Positions 38,343 to 48,807 of a DNA stretch of 58,005 bases are shown in pieces. This DNA is from an uncultured Schlesneria sp. (GTDB lineage: Bacteria; Planctomycetota; Planctomycetia; Planctomycetales; Planctomycetaceae), in NCBI GenBank assembly GCA_903858935.1, contig CAIOKO010000228.1, positions 1 to 58,005 on the forward strand, given 5' to 3'. Positions within the stretch are counted from its first letter, which is position 1. Each line of letters opens with the position of its first letter. The position numbers and the translations under genes were made by a program. The notes below the pieces were generated by a model that was given only the letters and a program-made list of their open reading frames with translations, did not search any database and was not told the DNA's origin.

Positions 38343-38954
38343 ATGGCTTTTGTTCTGCCACCGCTTCCGTACCCTACCAACGCATTGGAACCGTTTATCG
38401 ATGCGAAGACGATGGAGATTCATCACGGAAAGCACCACCAAGCCTACATCAATAACGCCAACGCAAAGCTCGAGGGACATCCAGCTCTCACGAGCAAATC
38501 TGCCGAAGAGATCATCAGCAATCTGGCCGCGGTTCCTGAAGACATCCGCACGGTGATTCGCAATAATGCCGGGGGGCATGCGAATCATTCGCTGTTCTGG
38601 ACTATTCTTGCCCCACATACAGGCGCTGAGCCAACGGGTGAACTGGCCGCTGCAATTAACAGCACATTCGGATCATTCGCAACGTTTAAAGAGAAATTTG
38701 CGGCCGCCGCAACAACGCGATTTGGCAGCGGATGGGCTTGGTTGTCGTCCGACAAAGGCAAACTGCTAATCGAGAGCACGCCAAACCAGGACAGCCCGTT
38801 GATGGAAGGACGAACTCCATTGCTCGGACTCGACGTTTGGGAACATGCGTACTACCTCCACTATCAGAACCGCCGACCTGATTACATTGCGGCGTTCTGG
38901 AACATTGTAAACTGGCCAGAAGTCGCTCGCCGTTACGCCGAAGCGAAGAAATAA
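38343..38954 (+). CDS. sodA: superoxide dismutase (Mn-type)
   Basis: Converts superoxide to hydrogen peroxide and oxygen. 203 residues from ATG 38343, which follows AGGAGAGTATC; the frame extends to 38151 with unlike-family residues. Metal ligands are H27, H82, D164 and H168 ([33 protein letters not shown]). [19 protein letters not shown] and TPNQDSPLM favour a Mn or cambialistic enzyme over Fe. No signal peptide, so cytoplasmic. Single gene followed by a strong terminator. Confidence 0.95.
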   Translation: MAFVLPPLPYPTNALEPFIDAKTMEIHHGKHHQAYINNANAKLEGHPALTSKSAEEIISNLAAVPEDIRTVIRNNAGGHANHSLFWTILAPHTGAEPTGELAAAINSTFGSFATFKEKFAAAATTRFGSGWAWLSSDKGKLLIESTPNQDSPLMEGRTPLLGLDVWEHAYYLHYQNRRPDYIAAFWNIVNWPEVARRYAEAKK

Positions 38955-38984
38955 GTGATCGGAAACTGACGGAATTGAAAACTG

Positions 38985-39026
38985 GCACGCTTGGTCCTTG
39001 TCGACCAAGCGTGCTGTTTTGTGTAT
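38985..39026 (+). terminator. Rho-independent terminator of sodA
   Basis: GCACGCTTGGTC (38985-38996) pairs perfectly with GACCAAGCGTGC (39003-39014), loop CTTGTC, followed by TGTTTTGTGTATTT. It lies 30 bases after the sodA stop. Confidence 0.9.
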
Positions 39027-39137
39027 TTCACTTCCGGAGCCGTCCACAGGAACTTAGAATCTGACATCCGTTGAAACGAAATTTGGAGTCACTTCGACGG
39101 ATGTTCGTAAAAGGACTCTGCAAAGGCAGGATGCGAC

Positions 39138-41753
39138 ATGCAACAAATGCGAATTGACCGATGGTCTGTGATCGTCTTGATTGCCAGCTTGGCATTGATG
39201 GCCGCTGAAGAACGAAGAATCGACGCTCAGGATTTGAATCCAGGCACAAAACCCAAATCGCCTGCAAATCGTCTGGCGAAAGAAAGCAGTCCTTACCTGC
39301 TATTGCATGCTCACAATCCAGTCGACTGGTATCCTTGGGGGCCTGAGGCTTTTGAAAAAGCAAAAAAAGAAGGAAAGCTGATCTTTCTTTCGGTCGGATA
39401 CAGCAGTTGCTACTGGTGTCACGTCATGGAGCGAAATGTCTTCACGAACGAGACGATCGCTAAAACACTGAACGAAAACTTTGTCTGTATCAAAGTTGAT
39501 CGCGAAGAGCGACCAGATATCGACGACATCTACATGACGGCCCTTCAGGTCTACTACCAAATGATCGGATCACCGTCGAATGGTGGCTGGCCGCTTTCAA
39601 TTTTTATGACTCCCGAAGGTAAGCCGGTCGCTGGCGGAACCTATTTCCCCCCCGAAGACACCAACGGGAGTCAGGGATTCTCATCTGTCCTAGATAAACT
39701 GATGGACTTGTGGAAAAACAAGCACGACCAGATGGAAGGAAATGCAGACATCCTCGCCAAGGAAACGCGTCGACTGATGCGGCCCAAGGTTTCATTGAAA
39801 CAGGTACCGGTCGATGAGAAACTGGTGGAAACAGCGTTCCTCGCCATCAGTTCAAGTTTCGATCCTGAATTTGGCGGGATTGATTTTAGTCCCAAAAGAC
39901 CTGAAGGACCAAAGTTTCCAACTCCTACCAAACTGACCTTTATTCAACACTCGCTTCAACTCACGCCCAATGCTGAAATTGCACAGCAATTGGATTTAAC
40001 GTTGATGCAGATCGCCTGCGGGGGGATTCGAGACCATGTCGGAGGTGGTTTCCATCGCTATTCTGTCGACCGCCGCTGGGATGTCCCTCATTTTGAGAAG
40101 ATGCTCTACGACCAGGCACAACTTGCAGACGTCTACGTCGAAGCCTATCGCATGACTTCTCAAACGCCAAACAAACCAATGTTGCTCTATAAACAAGTTG
40201 CCGAAGAGCTTTTTCAATTTGTTGCACGAGAAATGACATCACCCAATGGCGGCTTTTATTCAGCGCTCGATGCTGAAACGGATGGAATCGAAGGGGAGTA
40301 TTTCGTCTGGGACGCGACCGAAATTGATAAAGTCTTAGGAACAGCCGCAAAAAGTTTCAAGGAGGCATATCGAATCAAGGACTTATCAGACTTTGAACAC
40401 GGCAATGTCCTCAGACTTTCACCGAAACGACTACCTAAGCCGATCGCCTCTGACAAGTTGCCAGGCGTTAAAAGGCACGGCGATTCTGCTGAGACACTCG
40501 TAGGCTCGGAATTTGACGAATTCTCGATTTCCCGTGAAAAACTTCTCGAAGTTCGTAACAAACGAAAAAGACCTTTACGCGATGAGAAGATTTTAACCTG
40601 CTGGAATGGGTTAATGATCAGTGCCTACGCCCGCGCTGCAGCTCCACTTCAGCATCCGGAATATATCGCTATCGCCGAAAAAGCGGCCAACTTTTTGCTG
40701 TCGAATTTGCGCGATCCGCAAGGCCGATTGCTGCACACATATACCAACGGACACGCTAAGCTCAATGCCTATCTCGATGATTATGCATTTCTCATCGACG
40801 GCTTGCTGTCGTTGCATGATGCGACTGAAGACACCAAGTGGCTGAAGGCCGCAAAGCAGTTGCAGGACGAGCAGCTTCGATCGTTCATGGATGAAACCAA
40901 CGGCGGTTTCTTTTTCACATCGCACCATCATGAAGAGTTAATAGCGAGAACAAAAAATTCATACGATGGTGTTTTACCGGCAGGCAACAGTGTCAGTGCA
41001 CGAAATCTGATTAAGCTGGCCAAAGTGACAGGGATCAGCGCTTACCGTGAGGAAGCGCGAGCAACGATCGAATTATTTGCATCAAATATCGAACAAACAC
41101 CGCGCGGGCTGGCAAATCTGGCTTTGGCAGCAATGGAATTACTGGAGTCTGAAGCGGGCCCGAAGGGGACGTCGCGTAATGAACGAAGTCAGGTCATCCC
41201 CGCCGGTGTTTCCGATGAAAAGAAGGTGCCCAATGAACCACTTGTCGTTTTCGCCGACAGTAAGGTCCAGAAAAATGACGAACTGGTGACCGGGCGAGCC
41301 TATCTTTCAACCGACAAGCTTCCAGCGGGAAGCACGTGCAAGCTGATCGTTCAGCTGGATGTGAAAGAAGGTTGGCACATCAATCAAAATCCCCCGGTGC
41401 CAAACCATTTGATCCCCACAAAAGTTTCTTCCAAATCCAAACTTGGCGTGAAATTATCAGACCCCAAATACCCGGAAGGGCATGGCTTCAAGTTTGACGG
41501 AGAAGAAATGGAAGCCATGGTATACGAAGGGGAAGTCATCATTCGAGGAACACTTACGGTCCCGGAATCCGCCGCAGGTCAGACTGATGAACTGGAAATC
41601 TCAATCACTTATCAAGCGTGTAATGACACTGGCTGTCGTCCACCTAAAACGATCAAATTGATGAACAAACTGGCGGTATCGAATCGAGGTGACACCATCA
41701 AACCGGTCAATGCTCGTTTGTTTAAAGAAGTGCCTAAGGCAAATAAACAATGA
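39138..41753 (+). CDS. exported DUF255 thioredoxin-like protein with DsbD-like C-terminus
   Basis: An 871-residue protein with an N-terminal signal-like segment ([15 protein letters not shown]), a DUF255/YyaL thioredoxin-like domain with C91-YW-C94 ([10 protein letters not shown], preceded by [20 protein letters not shown]), a long alpha-toroid region ([37 protein letters not shown]), and a C-terminal domain like the N-terminal domain of DsbD ([18 protein letters not shown]) with paired cysteines [12 protein letters not shown]. The two ends could form an internal thiol relay. Fusion of DUF255 with a DsbD-alpha-like domain is the unusual point. Function is unknown; a redox or carbohydrate role is inference. 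ATG 39138 is the first start; ATG 39147 is possible. Confidence 0.88.
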   Translation: MQQMRIDRWSVIVLIASLALMAAEERRIDAQDLNPGTKPKSPANRLAKESSPYLLLHAHNPVDWYPWGPEAFEKAKKEGKLIFLSVGYSSCYWCHVMERNVFTNETIAKTLNENFVCIKVDREERPDIDDIYMTALQVYYQMIGSPSNGGWPLSIFMTPEGKPVAGGTYFPPEDTNGSQGFSSVLDKLMDLWKNKHDQMEGNADILAKETRRLMRPKVSLKQVPVDEKLVETAFLAISSSFDPEFGGIDFSPKRPEGPKFPTPTKLTFIQHSLQLTPNAEIAQQLDLTLMQIACGGIRDHVGGGFHRYSVDRRWDVPHFEKMLYDQAQLADVYVEAYRMTSQTPNKPMLLYKQVAEELFQFVAREMTSPNGGFYSALDAETDGIEGEYFVWDATEIDKVLGTAAKSFKEAYRIKDLSDFEHGNVLRLSPKRLPKPIASDKLPGVKRHGDSAETLVGSEFDEFSISREKLLEVRNKRKRPLRDEKILTCWNGLMISAYARAAAPLQHPEYIAIAEKAANFLLSNLRDPQGRLLHTYTNGHAKLNAYLDDYAFLIDGLLSLHDATEDTKWLKAAKQLQDEQLRSFMDETNGGFFFTSHHHEELIARTKNSYDGVLPAGNSVSARNLIKLAKVTGISAYREEARATIELFASNIEQTPRGLANLALAAMELLESEAGPKGTSRNERSQVIPAGVSDEKKVPNEPLVVFADSKVQKNDELVTGRAYLSTDKLPAGSTCKLIVQLDVKEGWHINQNPPVPNHLIPTKVSSKSKLGVKLSDPKYPEGHGFKFDGEEMEAMVYEGEVIIRGTLTVPESAAGQTDELEISITYQACNDTGCRPPKTIKLMNKLAVSNRGDTIKPVNARLFKEVPKANKQ

Positions 41754-41858
41754 TTGAACAGCGTATAGCGGCGGTTTCCAGTCGCCGGCGGTATTCGGAA
41801 ATTTTTGTTTGCCTGAATCGACCAATGAGTAGGCAATCCACAGCAGCCTGAAAGCAAT

Positions 41859-41901
41859 GAAATCGTTTCGCGGCGGCTGGAAGCGGCCGCGAAACGATTT
41901 C
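41859..41901. repeat. 16-bp perfect hairpin before tsaD
   Basis: GAAATCGTTTCGCGGC (41859-41874) and GCCGCGAAACGATTTC (41886-41901) are perfectly complementary around an 11-base loop. No T-run follows, so it is not a clear terminator. It lies between the DUF255 gene and tsaD. A looser GGCGGNTGGAANCCGCC-like core recurs elsewhere (near 47535 and 54533). Confidence 0.8.
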
Positions 41902-41955
41902 ACTAATGGCAAAAACACAGTGACAACGTACTGAAATCCGAAACAAAATCTCAAC

Positions 41956-43053
41956 ATGGATACAATGGAGTCATTAGTGTCCAAAACGATCGAAACGCAG
42001 ACAGGAAAATTCCTCCTGGCGATCGAATCCTCTTGCGATGAAACGGCGGCCGCCGTCATCGATCGCGACCGTCGAGTGCTGTCCAGCGTTGTCGCCACCC
42101 AACACGAATTGCACGAACGGTTTGGTGGAGTTGTTCCCGAAATCGCGTCACGAGCGCACCTCGAACGAATTCTTCCTGTCATTGACGAAGCCCTTCGTCG
42201 TGCCAATCTCCGCCTGGTGGATCTTGATGCGGTTGCCGTTGCTACCCATCCGGGCCTGGTGGGCTCGTTGCTTGTCGGGCTGACTGCCGCCAAGACGCTG
42301 GCATTGGTCCTGGATATCCCGCTCTTCTCGATCAATCATATTGAAGCGCACGTTTATGCCTGCCGCATGGCGGCGGGTCGTGACGTATTTCCCGCCGTGG
42401 GATTCGTTGTCAGCGGCGGTCATTCAAATCTTTACGATTGTGCATCGCCGGTCGAATTCGAACTGCTTGGTTCGACTACCGATGATGCTGCAGGCGAGGC
42501 ATTTGACAAAGTGGCCCAGATCCTTGGCCTGGAATATCCTGGTGGTCCGCAAATTGAAGTTATCGCAAGACAAGGGGATCCCAAAGCAATTCATTTCCCG
42601 CGAACGTTTCTAAATGATGCAAGACTCGATTTCAGTTTCAGCGGCCTCAAGACGGCGGTGCTTTACGCAACAAGAGGTACGCCGGGTGCCCGAGCCCAAC
42701 CACTCCCTTTGACACCACAGCGCGTCGCAGATCTCGCAGCCAGCTTTCAAGCCGCTGTGATTGATATTCTGATCGGGAAATGCGATCAGGCACTCCGCCG
42801 TACCGGAAGAAACACGTTGCTGGTAGGAGGTGGTGTCGCGGCCAATTCTCTGTTCCGACAGCGACTGTTCGAACTCGCGAGCCATCGTAAAATCGAATTG
42901 ATTGTTGCCGAAAAGGAACATTGCACCGATAACGCCGCAATGGGCGCACTCGGCTGGGAATTGTGGGAACGGGGCTTGACTTCTCCGCTGGATCTGGACG
43001 TGAAACCGGGCCTGGTTCGAAAAAAAGCCACACCCAAACCCGGTATCATCTGA
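41956..43053 (+). CDS. tsaD: tRNA threonylcarbamoyltransferase TsaD
   Basis: With TsaB and TsaE, transfers threonylcarbamoyl to A37 of ANN-decoding tRNAs. 365 residues; ASKHA fold. [15 protein letters not shown] opens the fold, NHIEAHVYA supplies the metal-binding Hx[11 protein letters not shown] and [15 protein letters not shown] are the phosphate and active-site motifs, and [13 protein letters not shown] and HCTDNAAM complete it. ATG 41956 is the first start; ATG 41965 is also possible. tsaB and tsaE are not adjacent. Followed by gmhA-like after 188 bases. Confidence 0.95.
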   Translation: MDTMESLVSKTIETQTGKFLLAIESSCDETAAAVIDRDRRVLSSVVATQHELHERFGGVVPEIASRAHLERILPVIDEALRRANLRLVDLDAVAVATHPGLVGSLLVGLTAAKTLALVLDIPLFSINHIEAHVYACRMAAGRDVFPAVGFVVSGGHSNLYDCASPVEFELLGSTTDDAAGEAFDKVAQILGLEYPGGPQIEVIARQGDPKAIHFPRTFLNDARLDFSFSGLKTAVLYATRGTPGARAQPLPLTPQRVADLAASFQAAVIDILIGKCDQALRRTGRNTLLVGGGVAANSLFRQRLFELASHRKIELIVAEKEHCTDNAAMGALGWELWERGLTSPLDLDVKPGLVRKKATPKPGII

Positions 43054-43241
43054 CTGGACACGATTGAAGCGGACATCGTGACCCAGATGACAAAACGACA
43101 TCTTTTCCCCCGTCAAAATGATCAGGTCGGCAGTGATTTTTGACGACTGCGATTGACGAACAATTCGGCCTTCGACGAAACTCTGAATCGACGGACCTTT
43201 TTGAGTGACGTCTCCTATAAAAACTCCGTAGAAGAACAAAC

Positions 43242-43850
43242 ATGCTCGGTACAGAACTGACTCCACCCCAATACCTGAAGCGTTGTGCTGAAGTCTTCGA
43301 AACACTCGATGTTTCTCAGATTGAAGGCCTCGCAAATGATATTTTTTCCGCTTACGAAGAAGGGCGATTTGTATTCCTGATCGGAAACGGTGGAAGCGGT
43401 TCCAATTGCTCGCACTTCGCAGAAGACCTCGGCAAAAGTACGCTCGACCGAAAAGACTTCAATAACGACTCAGTCAAGCGGCTGAAAGTACTCAGCCTGA
43501 CAGACAATACGCCTTACATTCTCGCATGGGGCAATGACGAGGGATTCGACCAGGTCTTCGTCCAGCAGTTGAAAAACTTTGCGTCACCTGGCGACGTTTT
43601 AATTGCCATCAGTGGCAGCGGTAACAGCCCTAACATCCTGAATGCAGTTGATTGGGCGAATCGCAAGGACTTGACCACCTGGGGAATCACAGGTTATTCA
43701 GGCGGCAAATTGAAGTCCCTGGGTAAAAAGAATCTTCATGTTCCACTGAACGACATGGGAATGGTCGAATCAGTGCACCTTGTCGCTTTCCACTGGATCC
43801 TGAACGACATCCATGGCCGGATTAACCGAGTTGGACGATACAAGAACTAG
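43242..43850 (+). CDS. gmhA: GmhA-like SIS-domain phosphoheptose isomerase
   Basis: SIS-fold sugar isomerase; GmhA turns sedoheptulose 7-phosphate into D-glycero-D-manno-heptose 7-phosphate for LPS core or surface glycans. 202 residues. Signature pieces are [39 protein letters not shown] and [17 protein letters not shown] 43242 is used. It is 3 bases from rfbC, so the two are co-transcribed. Together they point to a deoxy-sugar or heptose used on the cell surface. The GmhA versus DiaA-like SIS distinction is not certain; the active-site fit is typical of GmhA. Confidence 0.82.
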   Translation: MLGTELTPPQYLKRCAEVFETLDVSQIEGLANDIFSAYEEGRFVFLIGNGGSGSNCSHFAEDLGKSTLDRKDFNNDSVKRLKVLSLTDNTPYILAWGNDEGFDQVFVQQLKNFASPGDVLIAISGSGNSPNILNAVDWANRKDLTTWGITGYSGGKLKSLGKKNLHVPLNDMGMVESVHLVAFHWILNDIHGRINRVGRYKN

Positions 43851-43853
43851 ATT

Positions 43854-44396
43854 ATGAAGATTATTCCAACCGAGATTTCCGGCCTGATCCTTGTCGAACC
43901 AAAGTCGTTTGGCGATGCGAGGGGCTTTTTCTTCGAGAGCTTCCAGATCAACCGATACCGCGACGCGGGGATCACCGAGAACTTTGTGCAGGACAATGTG
44001 TCTCGGTCGAGCAAGGGAATACTGCGCGGGTTGCACTACCAGTTGGTCCAGCCACAAGGAAAGCTCGTCTACGTGACGCGCGGCGAAGTATTCGACGTCG
44101 CCGTGGATTTAAGGCGCAGTTCGTCAACGTTTGGCCGCTGGTTTGGTGTTTTACTTAACGACGAGAATCATCGGCAACTGTATGTTCCGCCGGGTTTCGC
44201 ACATGGATTTTATGTCACGAGTGAAACGGCGGACTTCTGTTACAAATGTACCGATTTCTACAATCCGTCACATGAGCGAACGTTGTTGTGGAATGACCCG
44301 ACCGTGGGAGTCGAGTGGCCACGTCTCGATTTACCAATTCTTTCAGCAAAAGACCAGCAAGGTCGATTGCTTGCTGATCTCGAGACTTACCAGTGA
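43854..44396 (+). CDS. rfbC: dTDP-4-dehydrorhamnose 3,5-epimerase
   Basis: Epimerase of the dTDP-L-rhamnose or related deoxy-sugar pathway; cupin fold. 180 residues. Motifs: FFFESFQINRY, FVQDNVSRSSKGILRGLHYQ with the catalytic His in RGLHYQ, LVYVTRGEVFDVAVDLRRSS, and YVPPGFAHGFYV. Starts 3 bases after the gmhA-like gene and its stop overlaps the pdxA start by 4 bases (GTGA), so the three form one operon. rfbA, rfbB and rfbD are not in the window. Confidence 0.93.
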   Translation: MKIIPTEISGLILVEPKSFGDARGFFFESFQINRYRDAGITENFVQDNVSRSSKGILRGLHYQLVQPQGKLVYVTRGEVFDVAVDLRRSSSTFGRWFGVLLNDENHRQLYVPPGFAHGFYVTSETADFCYKCTDFYNPSHERTLLWNDPTVGVEWPRLDLPILSAKDQQGRLLADLETYQ

Positions 44397-45427
44397 CAAA
44401 ATTACTTCCGCGAATCGCGTTGACCGTTGGAGATGTCGCGGGAATTGGACCAGAAGTTGTTGCTCGAGCCATCGCTGAACAGCAGTTGACGGAGTTCTGT
44501 CGCCCGCTGGTGATCGGACATCCAACTGTTGTGAAACGAGCGAAACAACTGATCGGTGGAACGTTCGACGTCACCGAAGTCGCATCGCTGAACGAGATTG
44601 ATTGGTCGAGCAAATCGGTTCCATGCTGGAATCCTTCAATCGCTAATGCCGAAGATGTTCCAGTTGGCCAAACAGATTCCCGCGCGGGACGAGCGGCCTA
44701 TGACTATCTCGTTGCCGCAACGCGAGCGGCCCTTCGAGGTGAGATCGAAGCCATTACAACGGCACCACTGAATAAAGCGGCCTTGCATGCAGCCGGGCTG
44801 AATTTCCCAGGCCACACGGAAATCCTTGCTCATGAATGCGGCGTCCAAGATTTTGCCATGATGCTTTACCTTCCTGCTGGAAGTCAATTACCGAAAGGGG
44901 AGTTTGGACTTGGCGTGGCCCACGTCACACTGCACACATCAATTCGAAGCGTACCGGGCCTGCTGACGACTCCGCATATCTACGAAACGATTCAGCTCGT
45001 GTCTGACTTTCTTAAGCGAGTTGGCTGCCAGTCACCTCGCGTTGGCGTTTGTGCCTTGAATCCCCACGCTGGCGAAGAGGGATTGTTCGGCGATGAAGAG
45101 TCGACGCTGATTGCCCCTGCAGTGGAAGAAGCTCGAAATATTGGGATTGATGCGACAGGGCCCGTTCCCGCAGACGCTCTATTACGTCGAGCGGTCTATG
45201 GTGAGTTTGATGGAGTTGCCGCGATGTACCACGATCAAGGGCATATCGCGTTGAAGCTAATCGGGTTTGAACGAGCAGTGAACATCACGCTTGGTCTTCC
45301 GATTATTCGCACCAGCCCAAGTCATGGCACCGCATTTGACATTGCCTGGCAAGGGAAAGCTCGAGCCGAAGGATTGGTTGAGGCCGTTCGAACAGCAGCG
45401 TTACTGGTCCAATCGAAAAAGGGTTAA
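44393..45427 (+). CDS. pdxA: 4-hydroxythreonine-4-phosphate dehydrogenase
   Basis: Oxidises 4-phosphohydroxy-L-threonine in the DXP-dependent route to pyridoxal phosphate. 344 residues match the family. Motifs: IALTVGDVAGIGPEVVARAI at the start, TTAPLNKAALHAAG, GHTEILAHECG, GVAHVTLHTSI, LNPHAGEEGLFGDEE, and the metal-binding MYHDQGHIALKL. The start is GTG at 44393, overlapping the rfbC stop in GTGA, so translational coupling is likely. Pairing of a vitamin B6 gene with sugar-nucleotide genes has no obvious metabolic reason; it may just be operon accretion. The aminotransferase at 34979 is a PLP user but is distant. Confidence 0.94.
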   Translation: MTKLLPRIALTVGDVAGIGPEVVARAIAEQQLTEFCRPLVIGHPTVVKRAKQLIGGTFDVTEVASLNEIDWSSKSVPCWNPSIANAEDVPVGQTDSRAGRAAYDYLVAATRAALRGEIEAITTAPLNKAALHAAGLNFPGHTEILAHECGVQDFAMMLYLPAGSQLPKGEFGLGVAHVTLHTSIRSVPGLLTTPHIYETIQLVSDFLKRVGCQSPRVGVCALNPHAGEEGLFGDEESTLIAPAVEEARNIGIDATGPVPADALLRRAVYGEFDGVAAMYHDQGHIALKLIGFERAVNITLGLPIIRTSPSHGTAFDIAWQGKARAEGLVEAVRTAALLVQSKKG

Positions 45428-45705
45428 TCTTAAGGTTTTTTGCGAATTTCAAACTAACCTTGGGTGCCCCTTTTTTAAAGTTCGAAATCCCCAGAATAAA
45501 CAGGTAAGCTAATCAGAAATCATTTGACCCGCCAGTTGCGCCATGTCACAAAAGCAACACACAATGATCAAACGATAACCGCAATCGCCAAAAGAATCCG
45601 GATCAGCAAAGCATCGCTGATCTGAACGTACAGCGCGATCGTCACGGATTTACCATCCAGTATGTTTTCACCCGGTATTAAACGCGAATCAAAGATGTGG
45701 ACTTG

Positions 45706-46194
45706 TTACTTCTTTCCAAGCGCTCGCTGTTGAGCGAAGAATTCTTGCAGGATGCCTCGACAATCGTCTTGCATCACGCCGCCCAGGACCGTGGCGCGAT
45801 GATTCAGCCGAGCATCGTCCGTGATCTGATAAAGAGTATGACACGCCCCCGCCTTGGGATCGGTCGCACCGTAAACCACGACGGGAATCCTCGCTTGAAC
45901 GATCGCGCCGGCACACATAGGGCAGGGCTCCAAAGTACAATACAGCGTACAATCGAGTAACCGCCACGAACCGAGTGCTTCAGCCGCTTGCGTGATGGCA
46001 ATGATTTCGGCGTGAGCAGTCGGATCTTTCAACTGTTCGCGTTGATTGCCTGCCGCAGCGATCAGCCGTTCGTTATGAACGATGACGGCGCCGATCGGGA
46101 CTTCGCCCTCGTCGAACGCCTGCCGAGCCATTTCCAGAGCCTCGTGCATCCAGCGGCCATGCGGCTGAAGCGGGTCATCGGTCACGAATTCCAT
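45706..46194 (-). CDS. tadA: tRNA adenosine deaminase
   Basis: Deaminates A34 to inosine in tRNA-Arg(ACG). 162 residues. The zinc site is HAEIIAI and PCPMCAGAI, and [10 protein letters not shown] is family-typical. ATG 46194 is used because GGAG lies about 10 bases upstream and the sequence from there is family-like; the frame extends to 46260. It converges on the pdxA operon and is upstream of hemD on the same strand, 375 bases away. That gap has no convincing gene. Confidence 0.93.
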   Translation of the reverse strand: MEFVTDDPLQPHGRWMHEALEMARQAFDEGEVPIGAVIVHNERLIAAAGNQREQLKDPTAHAEIIAITQAAEALGSWRLLDCTLYCTLEPCPMCAGAIVQARIPVVVYGATDPKAGACHTLYQITDDARLNHRATVLGGVMQDDCRGILQEFFAQQRALGKK

Positions 46195-46569
46195 TCGGGC
46201 GAGTCTCCAGCCAAAGAAAACCAGCGGCAGAACGCTACCCCTTCCACACCCAAGACTCACACTTATGGCTGCTCCAGTTACGGCCTGACCCGGTTCATGG
46301 TCATCCCGCCGCAGAAGAGGTAGCGTTTCACCGCCGGAACGCTTTAGTATCGGGCTTGGCCCGCTGAAGTCAAGCGAGCGTCAAAGAATGGGAAAATATC
46401 ACGTTCAAAAGCGATTTAATGCTGGGGTTGGGTCGTCCGTACTACAAAATTGGGCGTGTGATGCTCTGGGTTCGTGCGTTCAATTTTCAAAATTGCCCCA
46501 TCCAGCGATTTCCATCAAAATATCGATCCCAACGGCCAATTTCGAAATTTGAACACCCGAACCCTTCTT
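46195..46569. other. gap between tadA and hemD
   Basis: 375 bases without a gene. A GC-rich, imperfectly repeated stretch lies near 46300-46380 (CGCCGCAGAAGAGGTAGCG). I see no RNA gene and no good terminator. It should hold the tadA promoter. Confidence 0.45.
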
Positions 46570-47409
46570 CTACACCCGTCCCGTTAAAAGAACCGCTGCT
46601 CTGGCAATTGACTCCTTCACAAGCGACCCCATCGTCGGATGTATCGGCTCCAGATCAACGCGCAACCCGGCCGAGGTTAATGTCTCTGTCGCTGTCGGAC
46701 CAATCGATGCAATCACGCAAAGTCGATTGGCCGCCTGGAGCCACTTATCCCGAAGCCCTTCCTGCTCCGCGACTTGCAACACGTTGTGAAGCTGCTGAGC
46801 ACTCGTAAACATCAGGATGTCAAACTCACCGGAAATCGTCTGCTGCACAGCGGTGCGCACGGGCTCGATGTCCAATGGAAGAGCCCAGCGATACACCGGA
46901 ACGGGAAGCACGGTCGCCCCCTTGGATTCAATCGCCTGATAAAATTCGACGCTCGGTTGTCCATATTCTTGCACGGCGACGCGACGATCCGCCAAAGGGA
47001 CCAACTCATCAAATATCCCCAGGACTTCGCGCCAGGTGTTTGGTTCGGGAGCACGATGATCGATGCGAATGCCCCAACCTCGCAGTACCGCAAATGGCTT
47101 GGGACCGCGAACAATAACCAACGTCCGTTCTAACGCGGCGAAAAACTCGGTTCGCGAATGTCGCGTCTCTATTGTTTCGAGCAACGCCGTGGCACCCACA
47201 CCTGTCATAAAAATCATGACATCGACCTTTCCAGCCAACAGTTCATCAGCAAACGCAAATGCGTCTGGATTTTCATCAAGTGAGATTTCACGCATGGAAG
47301 GAGCGATTGTGGCAATCGCACTGCTTCGTTCGATTAGCGACTTCATTTCGGCAGCACGGCGACTTTCAAAGCTGCAAACTCGCAGAGGTCGATCAGATAT
47401 TGGCGGCAT
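46570..47409 (-). CDS. hemD: uroporphyrinogen-III synthase
   Basis: Cyclises hydroxymethylbilane to uroporphyrinogen III, the shared precursor of heme and cobalamin. 279 residues, a poorly conserved family. Typical pieces are the start LRVCSFESRRAAEMKSLIE, VDVMIFMTGVGATALLE, LERTLVIVRGPKPFAVLRGW, RVAVQEYGQP, GATVLPVPVYRW, FDILMFTSAQQLHNVL and CVIASIGPTATETL. ATG 47409 is the start. No other heme gene adjoins it; hemH lies 45 kb away. Confidence 0.88.
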   Translation of the reverse strand: MPPISDRPLRVCSFESRRAAEMKSLIERSSAIATIAPSMREISLDENPDAFAFADELLAGKVDVMIFMTGVGATALLETIETRHSRTEFFAALERTLVIVRGPKPFAVLRGWGIRIDHRAPEPNTWREVLGIFDELVPLADRRVAVQEYGQPSVEFYQAIESKGATVLPVPVYRWALPLDIEPVRTAVQQTISGEFDILMFTSAQQLHNVLQVAEQEGLRDKWLQAANRLCVIASIGPTATETLTSAGLRVDLEPIHPTMGSLVKESIARAAVLLTGRV

Positions 47410-47529
47410 TGAGGATCACTTATGTGGTTTGGAAAAAACGAGATTCTGCTCGATCGACATCGAGCGTTATTCACGTAGCGGCATCTTCGGTCTTATAGCA
47501 GTGGAATTTTGACAGTAACTTATTAGATC

Positions 47530-47640
47530 GGCAGCTGGAAGCCGCTGATCCCGTCCGAATTGACGCGCGAATTACAGACCTGTTCTGAACCCTTCGTGCG
47601 ACGCGTACAAACCGGCTCGAACCTGTCGCTATGAGCACAA
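47530..47640. repeat. dispersed repeat, copy 1 of 2
   Basis: A stretch of about 100 bases with GGCAGCTGGAAGCCGCTGAT, then GACGCGCGAATTAC, a short variable part, CGACGCGTACAAACCGGCT and CGCTATG. A similar series (GGCAGCCGCATTC, CAACGCGCGAACG, CGACGCGCACAAACCGGCT, GGCTATG) occurs at 54520-54605. Both copies lie in gene-free DNA. This one sits in the 465-base gap between divergent hemD and the ABC transporter genes. Confidence 0.6.
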
Positions 47641-47874
47641 ACATTCCCGCCATCGTAACAAGTCACGCTCTGCTTGCGGTTTGACTCGTAAAATCGTTAT
47701 CTTCAGACATCCCGTCTGCCAACCATTATCTGCCTGTGAAAGTCTGAGTCACGAACGATCGGGACGGACTGATGGCAGTACCTAATTTTGGCGCAAACTT
47801 GTTAATAAATCCGAAAAACAGTCGACGTGTTAATACGACGCGAACTCGACACGACTTACTCTGAAAGGCTCGGC

Positions 47875-48807
47875 ATGCTGGCAGTCGATGTGCAGGAGCT
47901 GAAAGTTCGGTACGGGAAGCTTGAAGCGGTCAAAGGAATTTCGCTTCAGATTCCGCCTGGCGAAGTCTTCGGGTTTATAGGACCAAATGGTGCTGGAAAG
48001 TCGTCAACGATTCGGGTGTTGGCAACCTTGCTGCCTGATTTTCTCGGTAGCGCCAAAATCATGGATTTGAGCATTCGGTCTCAGCCTCAACTGGTGCGAG
48101 AGCAGATTGGATATGTACCCGATTTTTTCGGAGTCTACGAAGACCTGACCGCACGAGAATATCTTCATTTCTTCGCAGCCGCCTATCGCTTGCCAATGTC
48201 CCGACGCAAAGCCGTTGTCGACGACGTGCTGCAATTAACGGATCTAACAGGAAAGATCGATTCACAGGTCGACGCACTGTCGCGAGGGATGAAACAACGG
48301 CTGTCACTGGCTCGTGTGTTATTGCACGACCCTGCGGTCCTGCTGCTCGACGAACCCGCTTCGGGCCTGGACCCACGGGCGCGAATTGAGATGCGAGAGT
48401 TACTGAAAGCTCTGAAGGAAATGAGCAAGACGATCATCATCTCGAGCCATATTCTGCACGAACTGGCACAACTGTGTACCCGAATCGGCATCATCGAGAC
48501 AGGAAAAATGGTGGCGCAAGGCTCCGTCGCCGAGATCTATCAAAGACTGGGTGTGCTGAAAATTGTACACGTGCAGGTCGTCAATCAATCACCAGAATTG
48601 ATTGCGAAACTTCGTGTAATGCCCGGTGTCACACATGTCGACGATCAGGTTGATCGAATTTCCATTCGCTTTGAAGAAGGGAAGCTCGAAGTCGAAGACC
48701 TGCATGACTTCATCCACGCTCAAGGGGTCAGAATTCGGATGTTCCAGCCCGAAGTCATGGATATGGAAACGGCGTTCATGAAGCTTACCGAAGGTCAGAC
48801 AGCGTGA
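47875..48807 (+). CDS. ABC transporter ATP-binding protein
   Basis: ATPase of an ABC-2-type exporter. 310 residues. Walker A GPNGAGKSS, Q-loop region IGYVPDFFGVYEDLTAREYL, signature LSRGMKQRLSLA, Walker B VLLLDEPASGLDP, and H-loop IIISSHILHE. ATG 47875 follows GAAAGG at good spacing; the frame is open from 47827. The stop overlaps the permease start by 4 bases (GTGA), so the two are translationally coupled. The cargo is not known. Confidence 0.93.
   Translation: MLAVDVQELKVRYGKLEAVKGISLQIPPGEVFGFIGPNGAGKSSTIRVLATLLPDFLGSAKIMDLSIRSQPQLVREQIGYVPDFFGVYEDLTAREYLHFFAAAYRLPMSRRKAVVDDVLQLTDLTGKIDSQVDALSRGMKQRLSLARVLLHDPAVLLLDEPASGLDPRARIEMRELLKALKEMSKTIIISSHILHELAQLCTRIGIIETGKMVAQGSVAEIYQRLGVLKIVHVQVVNQSPELIAKLRVMPGVTHVDDQVDRISIRFEEGKLEVEDLHDFIHAQGVRIRMFQPEVMDMETAFMKLTEGQTA

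Noticed and set aside
42610-43335. A 241-codon reverse frame over the end of tsaD
   Set aside because: It overlaps conserved tsaD sequence and the start of the gmhA-like gene, so it is a shadow.
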